Origin: an uncultured Aurantimicrobium sp. | GTDB taxonomy: Bacteria; Actinomycetota; Actinomycetes; Actinomycetales; Microbacteriaceae | Assembly: GCF_936931525.1 (NCBI RefSeq) | Contig: NZ_CAKZII010000133.1 | Location: 1-33,143 of the forward strand | Length of the DNA: 33,143 nt | Reading direction: 5' to 3' | The notes under the pieces: generated by a model | Seen by the model: only the letters and a program-made list of their open reading frames with translations | What the model was told of the DNA's origin: nothing | Database searches by the model: none | Part shown: positions 16,600 to 25,902 of the stretch, piece after piece | How positions within the stretch are numbered: position 1 is the stretch's first letter | How the letters are laid out: each line of letters opens with the position of its first letter | Position numbers and translations under genes: made by a program

Positions 16600-16629
16600 A
16601 ACAGGGACCCAGTCACCTGGGTCCCTGTT
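16600..16629 (-). terminator. Terminator after the dimethylargininase-like gene
   Basis: A perfect 13-bp stem (16600-16612 with 16617-16629), 4-base loop. On the minus strand it is followed by a T-rich CTGTTTCTA. It ends the purN-purH-dimethylargininase unit and separates it from the aminotransferase promoter. Confidence 0.85.
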
Positions 16630-16644
16630 CGAATAATGCAGTAC

Positions 16645-17844
16645 TTAGCGCAGACGCACCGAGAGGCAGGTCACGCATCCTTCGAGCTTCTCGAATTCGG
16701 TGATGTCCACGGTGATGACGCGGTAACCAAGTTCACGGAACAGCTCTGCAGACTTCGGAGCTGATGCAGACATCAGCACGGTGTCAGGAGCGAGTACGAC
16801 AACAGCGGTGCCGTGTGCCTCGGGCACAGGCAGGAAGCGGTCAAAGACTGCTGGGTCATCCACCAGGGGTGGGTAACCAATAACGGTGCCATCTGGCAGT
16901 GCGGTCACGGCAGTCTTGAGGTGCAGTGCCTTGGTGACAGGAACAGCAACCACGGTGTAACCCTGCTTGGCAGCAATGGCACGCAGCTGGCGAATACCTT
17001 CACCGTTGGTGCGACCACCGCGGCCAACATAAACGGTCTTGCCCACCTTGAGCACGTCACCACCATCGAGAGCACCGGGGCTCACGATGCGGTCACACTC
17101 AACACCGAGGTCGCGCAGCGTCGCCTCGGTGGCTTCGATTTCAGGCTTGCGGCTGTCAGCGCCGGGGTTGGAGATCACAGCGAGCTTGCCCAGCATGACA
17201 ACGGTGTCTTCGATGAAGACGCTGTCGGCAAGGTCATCGCGAGGTTCAACCTCAACGGTGAGCCAGCCTGCTGCGTTCAGTGCGGCAACGTAGCCATCCC
17301 ACTGCTGGTCAGCGAGCTCAAGGTCAACCTTCTTGCGCTTGATGTGGGTTACAAGACCGTCAGCAAGGGTAGAGGCAGGTGCACGCACGAGAGCAACCTT
17401 GGTGGGAGCGGTTGCAGCACCGCGGGCAATCACTGCGCGCCAGATAGCTGTTCCCGCGGTCACGGCTGCGATGGTGCCAGCAACAACGAAGATGAGATTC
17501 ACACCGAGCAAGGACTGGAAGACACCAGCAAGCACATCAGGAGTGAAGGTCGCACCCTGTGACGCTGCCTGGATGAACATTCCAATAATGGCGGAGATGG
17601 ACGACGCAACCAGACCCACGACCCAGGCATAACGACGCTTGGCCAGGAAGCCCAGAACGCCAGCTAGCAGGAGCAGGAAGAAGAGAATGGTGCTCGCACC
17701 AATGAAGAACGAAGCTGCCTGCCACAGAATGGCTTCTTCAAAGTTGTTGCCAATGAAGAAGGCTAGGCCTGTGACGTTCTGAGTAATCGCTGCAACTGCG
17801 AGTGCAGCTAGTGCAGCAGCGATAAGACGACGTGGTGTGAACAT
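16645..17844 (-). CDS. Membrane-anchored dimethylargininase-like amidinotransferase-fold enzyme
   Basis: 399 residues in two parts. Residues 1-145 hold four hydrophobic helices (about 7-32, 41-67, 73-94, 104-138). From about 148 a complete DDAH/arginine-deiminase-like catalytic domain follows: VALVRAPAS, VDLELADQQWDGYVAAL, FIEDTVV (Glu212), ALDGGDVLKVG, HLKTAVTALPDG (His308) and the C-terminal GCVTCLSVR with Cys393 aligning with the catalytic Cys of DDAH. It probably hydrolyses dimethylarginine or a related guanidine to citrulline or an equivalent at the inner face of the membrane. Typical bacterial DDAH is about 255 residues, so the membrane domain is an addition. AAAGGA ribosome site; 11 bases after purH in the same direction. 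Confidence 0.88.
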   Translation of the reverse strand: MFTPRRLIAAALAALAVAAITQNVTGLAFFIGNNFEEAILWQAASFFIGASTILFFLLLLAGVLGFLAKRRYAWVVGLVASSISAIIGMFIQAASQGATFTPDVLAGVFQSLLGVNLIFVVAGTIAAVTAGTAIWRAVIARGAATAPTKVALVRAPASTLADGLVTHIKRKKVDLELADQQWDGYVAALNAAGWLTVEVEPRDDLADSVFIEDTVVMLGKLAVISNPGADSRKPEIEATEATLRDLGVECDRIVSPGALDGGDVLKVGKTVYVGRGGRTNGEGIRQLRAIAAKQGYTVVAVPVTKALHLKTAVTALPDGTVIGYPPLVDDPAVFDRFLPVPEAHGTAVVVLAPDTVLMSASAPKSAELFRELGYRVITVDITEFEKLEGCVTCLSVRLR

Positions 17845-17855
17845 TTATTTATCCT

Positions 17856-19454
17856 TTAGTGGAAGAAGTGGCGTTCGCCGGTGAAATACATGGTGACTCC
17901 AGCCTTCTGAGCAGCTGCGATGACTTCTTCATCACGCACTGACCCACCGGGCTGAACGACTGCTTTGATTCCTGCAGCGAGGAGAACTTCGAGACCGTCT
18001 GCGAAGGGGAAGAACGCATCGGAGGCAGCAACGGAGCCCGCAGCGCGGTCTCCCGCACGGTTGACCGCGAGGTGGCACGAGTCAACACGGTTGACCTGTC
18101 CCATTCCTACGCCCACTGATGCACCGTTGTGGGCAAGCAGGATGGCGTTGGACTTCACCGAACGGCAGGCCTTCCAGGCGAACTCAAGATCAACGAGGGT
18201 TTCTTCGTCTGCGGCATCGCCGGAAACGAGCTGCCATTCGCTGATGAGTGCTCCTACGCGGGAACCACTATCGAAGAGGTCGGCATCTTGAACCAGGAAG
18301 CCGCCTGAGATCTGGCGGATTTCCTGAGGCTCACGGCCGAAGTCCTCAGGCAGTTGGAGCAGACGCAGGTTCTTCTTGGTCTTGAGAAGAGTCAATGCAT
18401 CGGGCTCAAAGCCCGGAGCAACGAGCACCTCGGTGAAGACTTCACTGACCTGCTCAGCCATCTTGAGGGTGACGGTGCGGTTAGCCGCAATCACACCACC
18501 AAAGGCAGAGACGGGGTCGCACTCGTGTGCGAGACGGTGTGCAGAGGCAATCTGATCCACTGCCTTGTCGCGGCCCACAGCAATACCGCAGGGGTTGGCG
18601 TGCTTGATGATCGCAACCGCAGGGTTGATGAAGTCATAAGCAGCACGAACGGCAGCATCTGCATCAACGAAGTTGTTGTAAGACATTTCCTTGCCACCCA
18701 AGAGTGTGGACTGGGCAATGCCGTGACCACCCTGCTCCAAATACAGTGCAGCTTCTTGGTGCGAGTTCTCGCCGTAACGAAGAATTGATCCACGCTGTGC
18801 CGAAACTGCATAGGTGTCAGGGAACTTCTCATCACGCACAAACCAAGCTGACACTGCGGCGTCATATGCAGCAGTGTGGGCAAAGGCTTCAGCAGCCAGT
18901 GAGCGGCGCTGTTCTAGCGAAGTTCCACCCTTGGCTACGGCTTCCATGATCTCGCCATAGCGAGCAGGAGAGACCACAATGGCCACGTTGGGGTGGTTCT
19001 TTGCCGAAGCACGAACCATGGCGGGACCACCGATGTCGATCTGCTCGATGACATCAGCATCAGCAGCGCCTGAAGCAACGGTTTCGCGGAAGGGGTAGAG
19101 GTTCACCACGACGAGGTCAAACGCCTGGATGCCCAGCTCGTCGAGCTGGTCTGCGTGTGCCTGGAGACGAAGGTCAGCCAAGATACCGGCGTGGACGGAA
19201 GGGTGCAGGGTCTTCACACGGCCGTCGAGAGATTCGGGGAAGCCCGTGACTTCGCTGACGTCCTTGACGGCGTGACCTGCGTCACGAATGGTCTGCGCGG
19301 TGGAACCGGTGGAAACCAGCTCAACACCTGCCGCGCTCAGTGCACCAGCCAGGTCAAGCAGACCGGTCTTGTCACTGACCGAGATCAGGGCGCGACGAAC
19401 GGGAACAACGTCGCGGTGGTTGTAAAGGCTGGGGTCGTGTGAAGGGCCGCTCAT
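17856..19454 (-). CDS. purH: Bifunctional AICAR transformylase/IMP cyclohydrolase
   Basis: 532 residues, last two steps of IMP synthesis. The N-terminal IMP cyclohydrolase (MGS-like) domain has [33 protein letters not shown]-like [15 protein letters not shown] and [16 protein letters not shown]. The C-terminal transformylase shows the catalytic Lys-His pair in IIKHANPCG and ends with [24 protein letters not shown] and TGERHFFH, all standard. The ATG overlaps the purN stop by one base (TGATG). The dimethylargininase-like gene follows after 11 bases. Confidence 0.98.
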   Translation of the reverse strand: MSGPSHDPSLYNHRDVVPVRRALISVSDKTGLLDLAGALSAAGVELVSTGSTAQTIRDAGHAVKDVSEVTGFPESLDGRVKTLHPSVHAGILADLRLQAHADQLDELGIQAFDLVVVNLYPFRETVASGAADADVIEQIDIGGPAMVRASAKNHPNVAIVVSPARYGEIMEAVAKGGTSLEQRRSLAAEAFAHTAAYDAAVSAWFVRDEKFPDTYAVSAQRGSILRYGENSHQEAALYLEQGGHGIAQSTLLGGKEMSYNNFVDADAAVRAAYDFINPAVAIIKHANPCGIAVGRDKAVDQIASAHRLAHECDPVSAFGGVIAANRTVTLKMAEQVSEVFTEVLVAPGFEPDALTLLKTKKNLRLLQLPEDFGREPQEIRQISGGFLVQDADLFDSGSRVGALISEWQLVSGDAADEETLVDLEFAWKACRSVKSNAILLAHNGASVGVGMGQVNRVDSCHLAVNRAGDRAAGSVAASDAFFPFADGLEVLLAAGIKAVVQPGGSVRDEEVIAAAQKAGVTMYFTGERHFFH

Positions 19455-20044
19455 CAGCGTGCTAACTCCTGAAGGTTGACGTGGGCGTGGGCGATATTGC
19501 GAACGGTGTGAACAATGAGTTCACGCTCGACAATCTTGATGCGCTCGTGCAGAGAAGATTCGGTGTCATCAGCATTGATGGCCACCTCCACTTGCTCAAT
19601 CACGGGGCCAGTGTCGACGCCCTCGTCGACAATGTGAACCGTTGCACCAGTAACTGTTGCCCCGTCTGCCAAGGCGTCACGCACCGCGTGAGCGCCGGGG
19701 TAGAGAGGCAACAATGCGGGGTGCATGTTGATGAGGTTGGGCGAGAACGCGGCAACCACGTTGGCCGGCAGAATGCGCATGAATCCAGCACACACAACCA
19801 GGTCAGGAGAGTAGTCAGCGATCTCAGCAATGAGTGCTTCGCCCCAGCTCACACGGTTCGCGTAGTCAGCAGGTGAGACCACGAAGGTGGGAACACCAAA
19901 CTCGCGAGCGTGAGCCAAACCGGAAGCCTCGTTATCGGCACCGACAGCCACAATCTGTGCAGGGAAAGAGTCGTCGTTCGTGGCCTCGAGCAAGGCACGA
20001 AGATTAGAGCCCGATCCAGAGATCAGGACGACGAGTTTCAGCAC
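19454..20044 (-). CDS. purN: Phosphoribosylglycinamide formyltransferase
   Basis: 196 residues; transfers formyl from 10-formyl-THF to GAR in purine synthesis. [10 protein letters not shown] is the phosphate-binding loop. The catalytic triad occurs at the textbook positions: Asn106 and His108 in [11 protein letters not shown] and Asp144 in [13 protein letters not shown] start with GAGGG just upstream. It lies 9 bases after the DUF6350 gene and overlaps purH by one base, so they form one operon. Confidence 0.97.
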   Translation of the reverse strand: MLKLVVLISGSGSNLRALLEATNDDSFPAQIVAVGADNEASGLAHAREFGVPTFVVSPADYANRVSWGEALIAEIADYSPDLVVCAGFMRILPANVVAAFSPNLINMHPALLPLYPGAHAVRDALADGATVTGATVHIVDEGVDTGPVIEQVEVAINADDTESSLHERIKIVERELIVHTVRNIAHAHVNLQELAR

Positions 20045-20053
20045 CCCTCAAGC

Positions 20054-21328
20054 CTACCGGCTAGAGCTGGGGCTATTTTCGGGAGTTTTGGCCTGTGTGG
20101 GTGCAGAAGAACGCCCCGTGGAACGTGATCCGGCATACATTCCCAGTGCAGCGGCAATAAGGAACTCCACCGCAGCAAATCCGCCGGTGCGCAGGGCGTT
20201 CGGTCCCACGTCGACGAGGCGGCCAGGGCCGGCGGCTCCGCCGCTTGCCCAGGCCATAAATCCGATAAGAATTCCGCCCACGAGGGCAATGCCCAGAACG
20301 GTGAACAGTAACCAGCGGAAGGACAGCTGAGCACCGAGAGAACGAACGAGGCCAGGACGAATAAAGAACGCGGCAACAAATCCAGCTGCGACCGGCACCA
20401 AGATCCCTAAGAAACCAAAAGCTAAGTCAGCGGTCGGCATTGCGCCCAAGATAGGCAAGGCAGGGACCAGGCCTAAGTCAGTGCCCACGGGAGAAACAGA
20501 AGAACCCGTACCGAGAGCAAAGCCCGTGCCGACAAACCACGACGCCACCCACATGACGAAGTTGGGCATGAACATCAGCTGTGCTGCGGTGAGGATCAAG
20601 CTACCCCCGCCACCGCCCTGCAGGCCTTCATACAAACCCAAGATGGCAGAGAAGTTGGCAATGACCAGAACAGAGAGAACTACGGCAGAGATGCCCACCA
20701 CGATGGCCGCAGCAGCGAGCCCGCCACGTAGCGAGGAAGCCAACACAGCTTGAACTTGGGTGGGCAAACCAAAGGCCCACGCAGACAACCGCTTCTGCAC
20801 ACGTTCAGCACGTCCACCAGAGTGACCAATCTCACCACGGGCACCGATGAGCAAGCCCACGCCAAAGATGGCGGTGGGGAAGGACAACGCCATCCACATC
20901 GTGGGCATGGCGTTGGCGTTGATCGAAGAAAGGGCAATGAGCACCGTCAGACCACCGAAGGTGCTGATGGCGGCAACGGGACCAATAAAGCGAGCACCTG
21001 ATTCCAGTGACTTCCGGCCCAGGCGAACACCCAACAAGATGGTCAAAAGCGAGAAGAACAGCGGTGCAATGGAGATCAAGAAGGGCTTCTCCGCACCGGG
21101 AAGATTAACAGCAGCCGCCAAAGCTGGATCGAGGGTGATGGTGAGGTCAACACCGTGGCCTACCAACCAAATGTCAGCAGAAGCGCGGTAAAACACGTCC
21201 CAGCCCACGCCCGTATCGAGCTGGAATGCCCACATCAAACTCAAGGGAACCAACGAGATTCCAATGCCAATACCCACTGCCAGGAGAGACTCCAGGGCAG
21301 CAAGCAGTGCAATGAGGGTGCGGTTCAC
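20054..21328 (-). CDS. DUF6350 (PerM-like) membrane protein
   Basis: 424-residue polytopic protein, about eight to ten helices, of the actinobacterial DUF6350 family. Its place directly upstream of purN-purH is the same as that of the cell-division protein PerM in mycobacteria, which supports the family call. Gly-rich helices, a LQGGGGGSLILTAAQLMFMPNFVMWVASWFVGTGFALG stretch with the conserved PN/W residues, and an unstructured Ser/Pro-rich C-terminal tail are visible. A role in division or envelope maintenance is inferred from the mycobacterial relative only. It starts 9 bases after the upstream membrane-protein gene. Confidence 0.75.
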   Translation of the reverse strand: MNRTLIALLAALESLLAVGIGIGISLVPLSLMWAFQLDTGVGWDVFYRASADIWLVGHGVDLTITLDPALAAAVNLPGAEKPFLISIAPLFFSLLTILLGVRLGRKSLESGARFIGPVAAISTFGGLTVLIALSSINANAMPTMWMALSFPTAIFGVGLLIGARGEIGHSGGRAERVQKRLSAWAFGLPTQVQAVLASSLRGGLAAAAIVVGISAVVLSVLVIANFSAILGLYEGLQGGGGGSLILTAAQLMFMPNFVMWVASWFVGTGFALGTGSSVSPVGTDLGLVPALPILGAMPTADLAFGFLGILVPVAAGFVAAFFIRPGLVRSLGAQLSFRWLLFTVLGIALVGGILIGFMAWASGGAAGPGRLVDVGPNALRTGGFAAVEFLIAAALGMYAGSRSTGRSSAPTQAKTPENSPSSSR

Positions 21329-21337
21329 CCCTTGATG

Positions 21338-22756
21338 CTATGACTTTTTGGTAGCTGGCTTCTTCGCGACAGGCTTAGTTGAGCCAGTTGCGCTCTTCTT
21401 TGCCGCGGGCTTCTTCGCTGCAGGAGCAGCAGGAGCCTTCTTCACGGGGGCCTTCTTGGCAGGTGCCTTCTTGACCGGTGCCTTGGCAACGGTCTTGGTG
21501 GCAGGTGCAGCAGCTGCAGGAGCTGCTGCAGCCTTCACTGCAACAGGAGCAACTGGACGCTGAAGAACTTCATAAGCGAAGAGCAGAACCAGACCAGCAA
21601 TGGTCCAGCCAAAGACATCGCCGATGGTCAGTGGAATAGTTGCGCTGAGAATCAGCGCAATGCCACCAATAATGACCACTCGGGCAACGACGCGGTACTG
21701 GTGCATTACCTTGCTGGATTCAGCGAAGTACTTGTTCTCGGGGTCCACGCTCTTACGCAGAGCGTTGATCTGCTTGTTAGAGAAGCCGCGGAACTTCGCT
21801 GCGCTTTCACTGGTGCCCAAAGCCCAACCCGTCACGATGGCAATGACGGAAGCCAGGGCCAAAGCAATGACAACGTCAAGGACGAACGCAACGAGGGCGT
21901 CATAGACAGCACCCACGATGGGTGAGTAGTTGGGATCAATCACCGTGGTCGCGACAACACGACCGCTGGTGAAGACAAAGGCAAGCAGAGCCATGACAGC
22001 CAGCATGACGCTACCGGTGGCAGCAAGTGCACGGGGGCGACGGCGAGCGGCAGCAATGCCCACTACGAACAGAGCTGCAACTACCCAGGGAAGCCATGTT
22101 CCCACGCCCACACCGATCTGGTAGATCAGGCGAGCAGCGGCGAGCTCAGGAACCTTACCCAAGGTGATGTCCGTGTTCACTTCTGGAATAGCAGAGGCGA
22201 AGCCCACGCCCTGGCTGATCAGTTCTTTCTTGATCTCCACGATGATGGGCTTGAGGGGAAGAGTGAGGGTGCCATCGTTGGCAAGTTTGATCACAGAGTC
22301 AGGGTTACCTGAAAGCAGTGCAACTGTCTGTTCCTGGGTCAGGGTGAGGGTCTTGTCCCATGCCTTGGCAAAGGCGTCAGACTTCACCACGTCGCTGACG
22401 AGGGTCTGAACCATGGATTCAATACCGCTGGCTGCAGGGGCAGCAAGCATGCCCAAAGCCTTCTTGGCTGCATCTGGGAGATCCAGTGCATTACCCAAAC
22501 CTTCAAAGAGTGAGGTGGTCACCTCTTTGATGTCCACCTGCTTATCAATGATGGTGGTGACCTCAGTGATGATGGTCTCTTGAACAGCAGGGTTCTCTGC
22601 CAGTGGGGACAGCGTGGAAACAAAGCGCTGAGTGTTGGTGACTTCACTCGTTGCCCAGTGCGTAATGATCGCAGCGGGTGTGAGAGCAACGGCAAGAATC
22701 AACGCAATCGCGGACAACCAGGAGCGGCCAGCGCTCTTCTTCACAGCAGTAGACAT
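21338..22756 (-). CDS. Membrane protein with Lys/Ala/Pro-rich tail
   Basis: 472 residues, unknown function. One N-terminal helix (about 12-33) is followed by a roughly 190-residue probably extracytoplasmic helical region (NTQRFVSTLSPLAENPAVQETI...), then five helices between about 210 and 400. The C-terminal about 70 residues are almost only Ala, Pro and Lys with repeats of the KKAPAKKAPVKKAP type, resembling histone H1-like or nucleoid-binding tails; this should be cytoplasmic and strongly basic. ATG 22756 is preferred over an in-frame TTG 12 bases earlier. It lies between sucCD and DUF6350-purNH, the slot occupied in mycobacteria by another membrane gene; common ancestry is unproven. Confidence 0.75.
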   Translation of the reverse strand: MSTAVKKSAGRSWLSAIALILAVALTPAAIITHWATSEVTNTQRFVSTLSPLAENPAVQETIITEVTTIIDKQVDIKEVTTSLFEGLGNALDLPDAAKKALGMLAAPAASGIESMVQTLVSDVVKSDAFAKAWDKTLTLTQEQTVALLSGNPDSVIKLANDGTLTLPLKPIIVEIKKELISQGVGFASAIPEVNTDITLGKVPELAAARLIYQIGVGVGTWLPWVVAALFVVGIAAARRRPRALAATGSVMLAVMALLAFVFTSGRVVATTVIDPNYSPIVGAVYDALVAFVLDVVIALALASVIAIVTGWALGTSESAAKFRGFSNKQINALRKSVDPENKYFAESSKVMHQYRVVARVVIIGGIALILSATIPLTIGDVFGWTIAGLVLLFAYEVLQRPVAPVAVKAAAAPAAAAPATKTVAKAPVKKAPAKKAPVKKAPAAPAAKKPAAKKSATGSTKPVAKKPATKKS

Positions 22757-22867
22757 GTTTGTTTTCAATCCCCAGAGGTTAGACAGTTCTCCTAGTCTGC
22801 CAGCTCGACCATGATTTTGGACCAGATGTGAACGGATGTGCCCGGATGTTCAGGTGCAGTTAAACGA

Positions 22868-22900
22868 ACTCGGCGCTCCCCTTCACGGGAAGCGCCGAGT
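22868..22900 (-). terminator. Terminator of sucCD
   Basis: A stem of 10 perfect pairs (ACTCGGCGCT/AGCGCCGAGT) extended by inner CCC/GGG pairs, 15 bases after the sucD stop on the minus strand, followed by TTCGTTTAA. It separates sucCD from the membrane-protein/pur unit. Confidence 0.85.
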
Positions 22901-22914
22901 GAAAGCAGCCTGGA

Positions 22915-23802
22915 TTAGAGGCTTGCCATGATTTCGCGCATCAGGCGAGCAGCCTCGGAAGGAGTCTTTCCAACCTTGACGCCGGCAGCCTCGAGGGCTT
23001 CCTTCTTTGCCTGAGCAGTTCCAGCGGAACCAGAAACGATTGCACCAGCGTGACCCATGGTCTTACCCTCGGGAGCGGTGAAGCCCGCAACATAGCCAAC
23101 AACTGGCTTGGTTACGTTCGCCTTGATGAAGTCTGCAGCGCGCTCTTCAGCGTCACCACCGATTTCACCGATCATGACGATGGCCTTGGTCTCGGGGTCA
23201 GCCTCGAATGCAGCAAGTGCATCGATGTGAGTGGTGCCGATGATGGGGTCTCCACCAATACCGATAGCGGTCGAGAAGCCGAGGTCGCGCAGCTCGAACA
23301 TCATCTGGTAGGTCAGGGTTCCAGACTTGGAAACCAGACCGATGGGGCCCTTGCCGGTGATGTTCGCAGGGGTAATACCTACGAGTGCCTCACCAGGGGT
23401 GATGATGCCGGGGCAGTTAGGACCAATGATGCGAGTCTTCGCACCCTTCTCCTTGGCGTATGCCCAGAACTCAGCAGAGTCCTGAACAGGAACACCCTCG
23501 GTGATGATGACGAGCAGAGGAATCTCTGCGTCGATTGCTTCGACAACGGCATCCTTGGTGAATGCAGGAGGAACGAATGCGATCGAGACATCAGCGCCGG
23601 TTGCTGCCATTGCTTCTGCAACGGTGGCGAAAACGGGAAGCTCAACGTCACCGTGAGTCACAGTGGTGCCTGCCTTGCGAGCGTTCACACCACCGACGAT
23701 CTGGGTGCCAGCTGCGAGCATACGAGCGGTGTGCTTGGAGCCCTCACCACCGGTGATGCCCTGCACGATGACCTTGGAGTCTTTGTTCAGAAAGATTGAC
23801 AT
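22915..23802 (-). CDS. sucD: Succinyl-CoA synthetase alpha subunit
   Basis: 295 residues. Forms the succinate-CoA ligase with SucC in the TCA cycle. The CoA-binding N-terminal domain has [13 protein letters not shown] and [31 protein letters not shown] and [10 protein letters not shown] follow. The phosphorylated active-site His is His251 in [11 protein letters not shown]. Normal length. It lies 27 bases downstream of sucC. Confidence 0.98.
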   Translation of the reverse strand: MSIFLNKDSKVIVQGITGGEGSKHTARMLAAGTQIVGGVNARKAGTTVTHGDVELPVFATVAEAMAATGADVSIAFVPPAFTKDAVVEAIDAEIPLLVIITEGVPVQDSAEFWAYAKEKGAKTRIIGPNCPGIITPGEALVGITPANITGKGPIGLVSKSGTLTYQMMFELRDLGFSTAIGIGGDPIIGTTHIDALAAFEADPETKAIVMIGEIGGDAEERAADFIKANVTKPVVGYVAGFTAPEGKTMGHAGAIVSGSAGTAQAKKEALEAAGVKVGKTPSEAARLMREIMASL

Positions 23803-23829
23803 TTCTTATCCTTGAATATTCGTGAGGGC

Positions 23830-24993
23830 TTAGCGGGCAGCGAGTTCAGCGGCCTTGTCGGCGCCGTCATCCATGCTGTCTGCGATGGTTACGAGTGGGT
23901 GGTTAGCCTCGGCGAGGATACGACGACCCTCGTCGACGTTGTTGCCGTCAAGGCGAACAACGAGAGGCTTGTTAGCAGCGGAACCGAGGGTTGCCAGTGC
24001 CTGGACGATACCGTTCGCCACAGCGTCACAAGCGGTGATACCACCGAAGACGTTGACGAAGACGCTCTTGACCTGGGCGTCACCGAGGATGACGTCGAGA
24101 CCAGCAGCCATGACCTCAGCAGAAGCTCCACCACCGATGTCGAGGAAGTTAGCGGGCTTGACCCCACCGTGCTTCTCACCAGCGTAAGCAACAACGTCGA
24201 GGGTGCTCATGACGAGACCTGCACCGTTACCGATGATGCCAACCTCACCGTCAAGCTTGACGTAGTTGAGGTCTGCAGCCTTAGCCTTGGCCTCGAGAGG
24301 GTCAGCAGCTGCCTTGTCTTCGAGTGCTGCGTGGTTCTCGTGACGGAACTCAGCGTTCTCATCGAGCGAGACCTTGCCGTCGAGGGCGATAACGTCGCCT
24401 TCTTCGGTGAGAACCAGTGGGTTGACCTCAACGAGAGTGGCGTCTTCGCCGGTGTAAACCTCGTAGAGCTTGACGAAGACAGGAGCAACCTTGTCTACGA
24501 GCTCTGCAGGGAACTTCGCTTCAACAGCAATGCGCTTGGCTTCAGCCAGGTCGATGCCCTTGATGGGGTTGACCTCGATGCGAGCAAGAGCTTCGGGACG
24601 CTCAACTGCGAGCTGCTCGATCTCCATGCCACCTTCGTAGGAAGTCAGCGAGAGGTAGGAGCGGTTTGCACGGTCGAGAAGTACGGAGAAGTAGAACTCT
24701 TCAGCAATGCGAGCACCAGCGGCAACCATGACGCGCTTGACGACGTGGCCCTTGATGTCGAGACCAAGAATGGCCTGTGCTGCTTCTTCAGCTTCCTCAG
24801 GGGTCTTAGCGACCTTGACGCCGCCGGCCTTACCGCGGCCGCCAACCTTGACCTGAGCCTTGACGACGACAACGCCGCCCAGCTTTTCTGCTGCAGCACG
24901 AGCTTCAGCAGGGGTGTCTGCGATGATGCCAGCGAGCACGGGAACACCGTAGCTCTCGAATAGGTCCCTGGCTTGGTATTCGTAAAGATCCAC
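23830..24993 (-). CDS. sucC: Succinyl-CoA synthetase beta subunit
   Basis: 387 residues with an ATP-grasp domain ([37 protein letters not shown]) and a C-terminal ligase domain ([41 protein letters not shown]). It supplies nucleotide and succinate binding. GTG start with AGGA about 6 bases upstream. First gene of sucCD; the 186-base space to the divergent transporter contains its promoter. Confidence 0.98.
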   Translation of the reverse strand: MDLYEYQARDLFESYGVPVLAGIIADTPAEARAAAEKLGGVVVVKAQVKVGGRGKAGGVKVAKTPEEAEEAAQAILGLDIKGHVVKRVMVAAGARIAEEFYFSVLLDRANRSYLSLTSYEGGMEIEQLAVERPEALARIEVNPIKGIDLAEAKRIAVEAKFPAELVDKVAPVFVKLYEVYTGEDATLVEVNPLVLTEEGDVIALDGKVSLDENAEFRHENHAALEDKAAADPLEAKAKAADLNYVKLDGEVGIIGNGAGLVMSTLDVVAYAGEKHGGVKPANFLDIGGGASAEVMAAGLDVILGDAQVKSVFVNVFGGITACDAVANGIVQALATLGSAANKPLVVRLDGNNVDEGRRILAEANHPLVTIADSMDDGADKAAELAAR

Positions 24994-25060
24994 GTGATTT
25001 CCTAATCCGCGTTGAGCGATAAAGAGGGGAAGGTAAATAAATCTGATGAGTTAAAAGTAA

Positions 25061-25072
25061 CTTGATATCAAG
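25061..25072. promoter_or_regulatory. 12-bp perfect palindrome upstream of sucC
   Basis: CTTGATATCAAG lies in the AT-rich divergent space, 68 bases upstream of the sucC start and 108 bases upstream of the transporter start. It is a plausible operator for sucCD; no regulator can be named. Confidence 0.3.
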
Positions 25073-25124
25073 ATAAATTGACTGGTTCGACTTTACCGGT
25101 TTTTTTCGCGGATTACACCTCCTA

Positions 25125-25143
25125 TTAGGCATGGCTAACCAAA
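25125..25143 (+). promoter_or_regulatory. DtxR/IdeR-like metal-repressor box
   Basis: TTAGGCATGGCTAACCAAA matches 15 of 19 positions of the actinobacterial IdeR/DtxR consensus (TTAGGTTAGGCTAACCTAA), including both conserved arms TTAGG and GGCTAACC. It ends 36 bases before the ATG of a VIT/CCC1-family metal transporter, so iron- or manganese-responsive control is likely. Found by eye; binding is inferred. Confidence 0.65.
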
Positions 25144-25179
25144 GTGGCGTGGACACCACTTAACTGCGAAAGTAGAGCT

Positions 25180-25902
25180 ATGCCTGAAACAGTCCACGCA
25201 CAAGGTTTTGAACCCCACGACGCCGCTTCCAACAGCAAGTTGAACTGGCTCCGTGCCGGTGTTCTCGGCGCCAACGACGGCATTGTCTCCATCGCCGCCC
25301 TGATGGTCGGTGTTGCCGCAGCAACACAAGACCCAGCAGCCCTGCTGCTGACCGGCGTCGCCGGTCTGTCCGCAGGTGCCATCTCGATGGCTCTGGGTGA
25401 ATATGTCTCCGTTTCCAGCCAGCGCGACTCCGAGAAGGCGTGGATCAACAAGGAACGTCGCGAACTCGAAGAATTCCCTGAAGAAGAACTCGAAGAACTC
25501 GTTGCGCTCTATGAAGCACAGGGCCTCAAGCCGGCAACAGCACGCCAGGTTGCGGTTGAAATGACCGAGGTGGACGCCCTCAAGACCCACCTCGACATTG
25601 AGCTTGGTATCAACCAGGAAGAACTCACCAACCCGATGGCAGCTGCCATCTCGTCGGCGATCTCCTTCTTTGCTGGTGCCATCCTGCCTTTGCTCGCAGT
25701 TCTGCTGGTTCCCGGCGCTGCAAAGATTCCAGCAACTGTTGCTGCTTCACTGATTGCTTTAGCCCTCACCGGCGGCGTGGGCGCATTCATTGGTGGGGCA
25801 CCAGTCCCCCGCGCAATCCTGCGCGTGACCATTGGTGGCGCAGCTGCTCTCGCTGTGACCTACTTCATTGGTTCGCTGCTGGGTGGCAACGCAGGTATCT
25901 AG
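25180..25902 (+). CDS. VIT1/CCC1-family Fe/Mn transporter
   Basis: 240-residue membrane protein of the vacuolar-iron-transporter family, moving Fe2+/Mn2+ out of the cytosol. The first helices contain LRAGVLGANDGIVSIAALMVGVAAA, the family signature with the metal-binding Asp, followed by GAISMALGEYVSVSSQRD. A cytoplasmic acidic helical insert (RRELEEFPEEELEELVALYEAQG) with many Glu is the expected metal-binding cap. Three further helices close the protein. ATG 25180 was chosen; a GTG 36 bases earlier lies on the metal-repressor box. Its TAG stop overlaps that of pcrA on the other strand. Detoxification of metal is the likely role. Confidence 0.9.
   Translation: MPETVHAQGFEPHDAASNSKLNWLRAGVLGANDGIVSIAALMVGVAAATQDPAALLLTGVAGLSAGAISMALGEYVSVSSQRDSEKAWINKERRELEEFPEEELEELVALYEAQGLKPATARQVAVEMTEVDALKTHLDIELGINQEELTNPMAAAISSAISFFAGAILPLLAVLLVPGAAKIPATVAASLIALALTGGVGAFIGGAPVPRAILRVTIGGAAALAVTYFIGSLLGGNAGI

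Noticed and set aside
17844-17855. Possibility that the dimethylargininase-like gene starts inside, at the catalytic domain
   Set aside because: A well-spaced AAAGGA site precedes the ATG at 17844, and there is no internal start with a good site near residue 148.
21348-21563. Plus-strand hydrophobic open frame opposite the Lys/Ala/Pro tail
   Set aside because: A complement of KAP codons always gives Phe/Ala/Gly-rich products; no start signals.
23812-24963. Long open frame (383 codons) on the plus strand opposite sucC
   Set aside because: It is the mirror of a highly biased GC-rich gene; sucC on the minus strand is a full, clear match, and the plus-strand product resembles nothing known.
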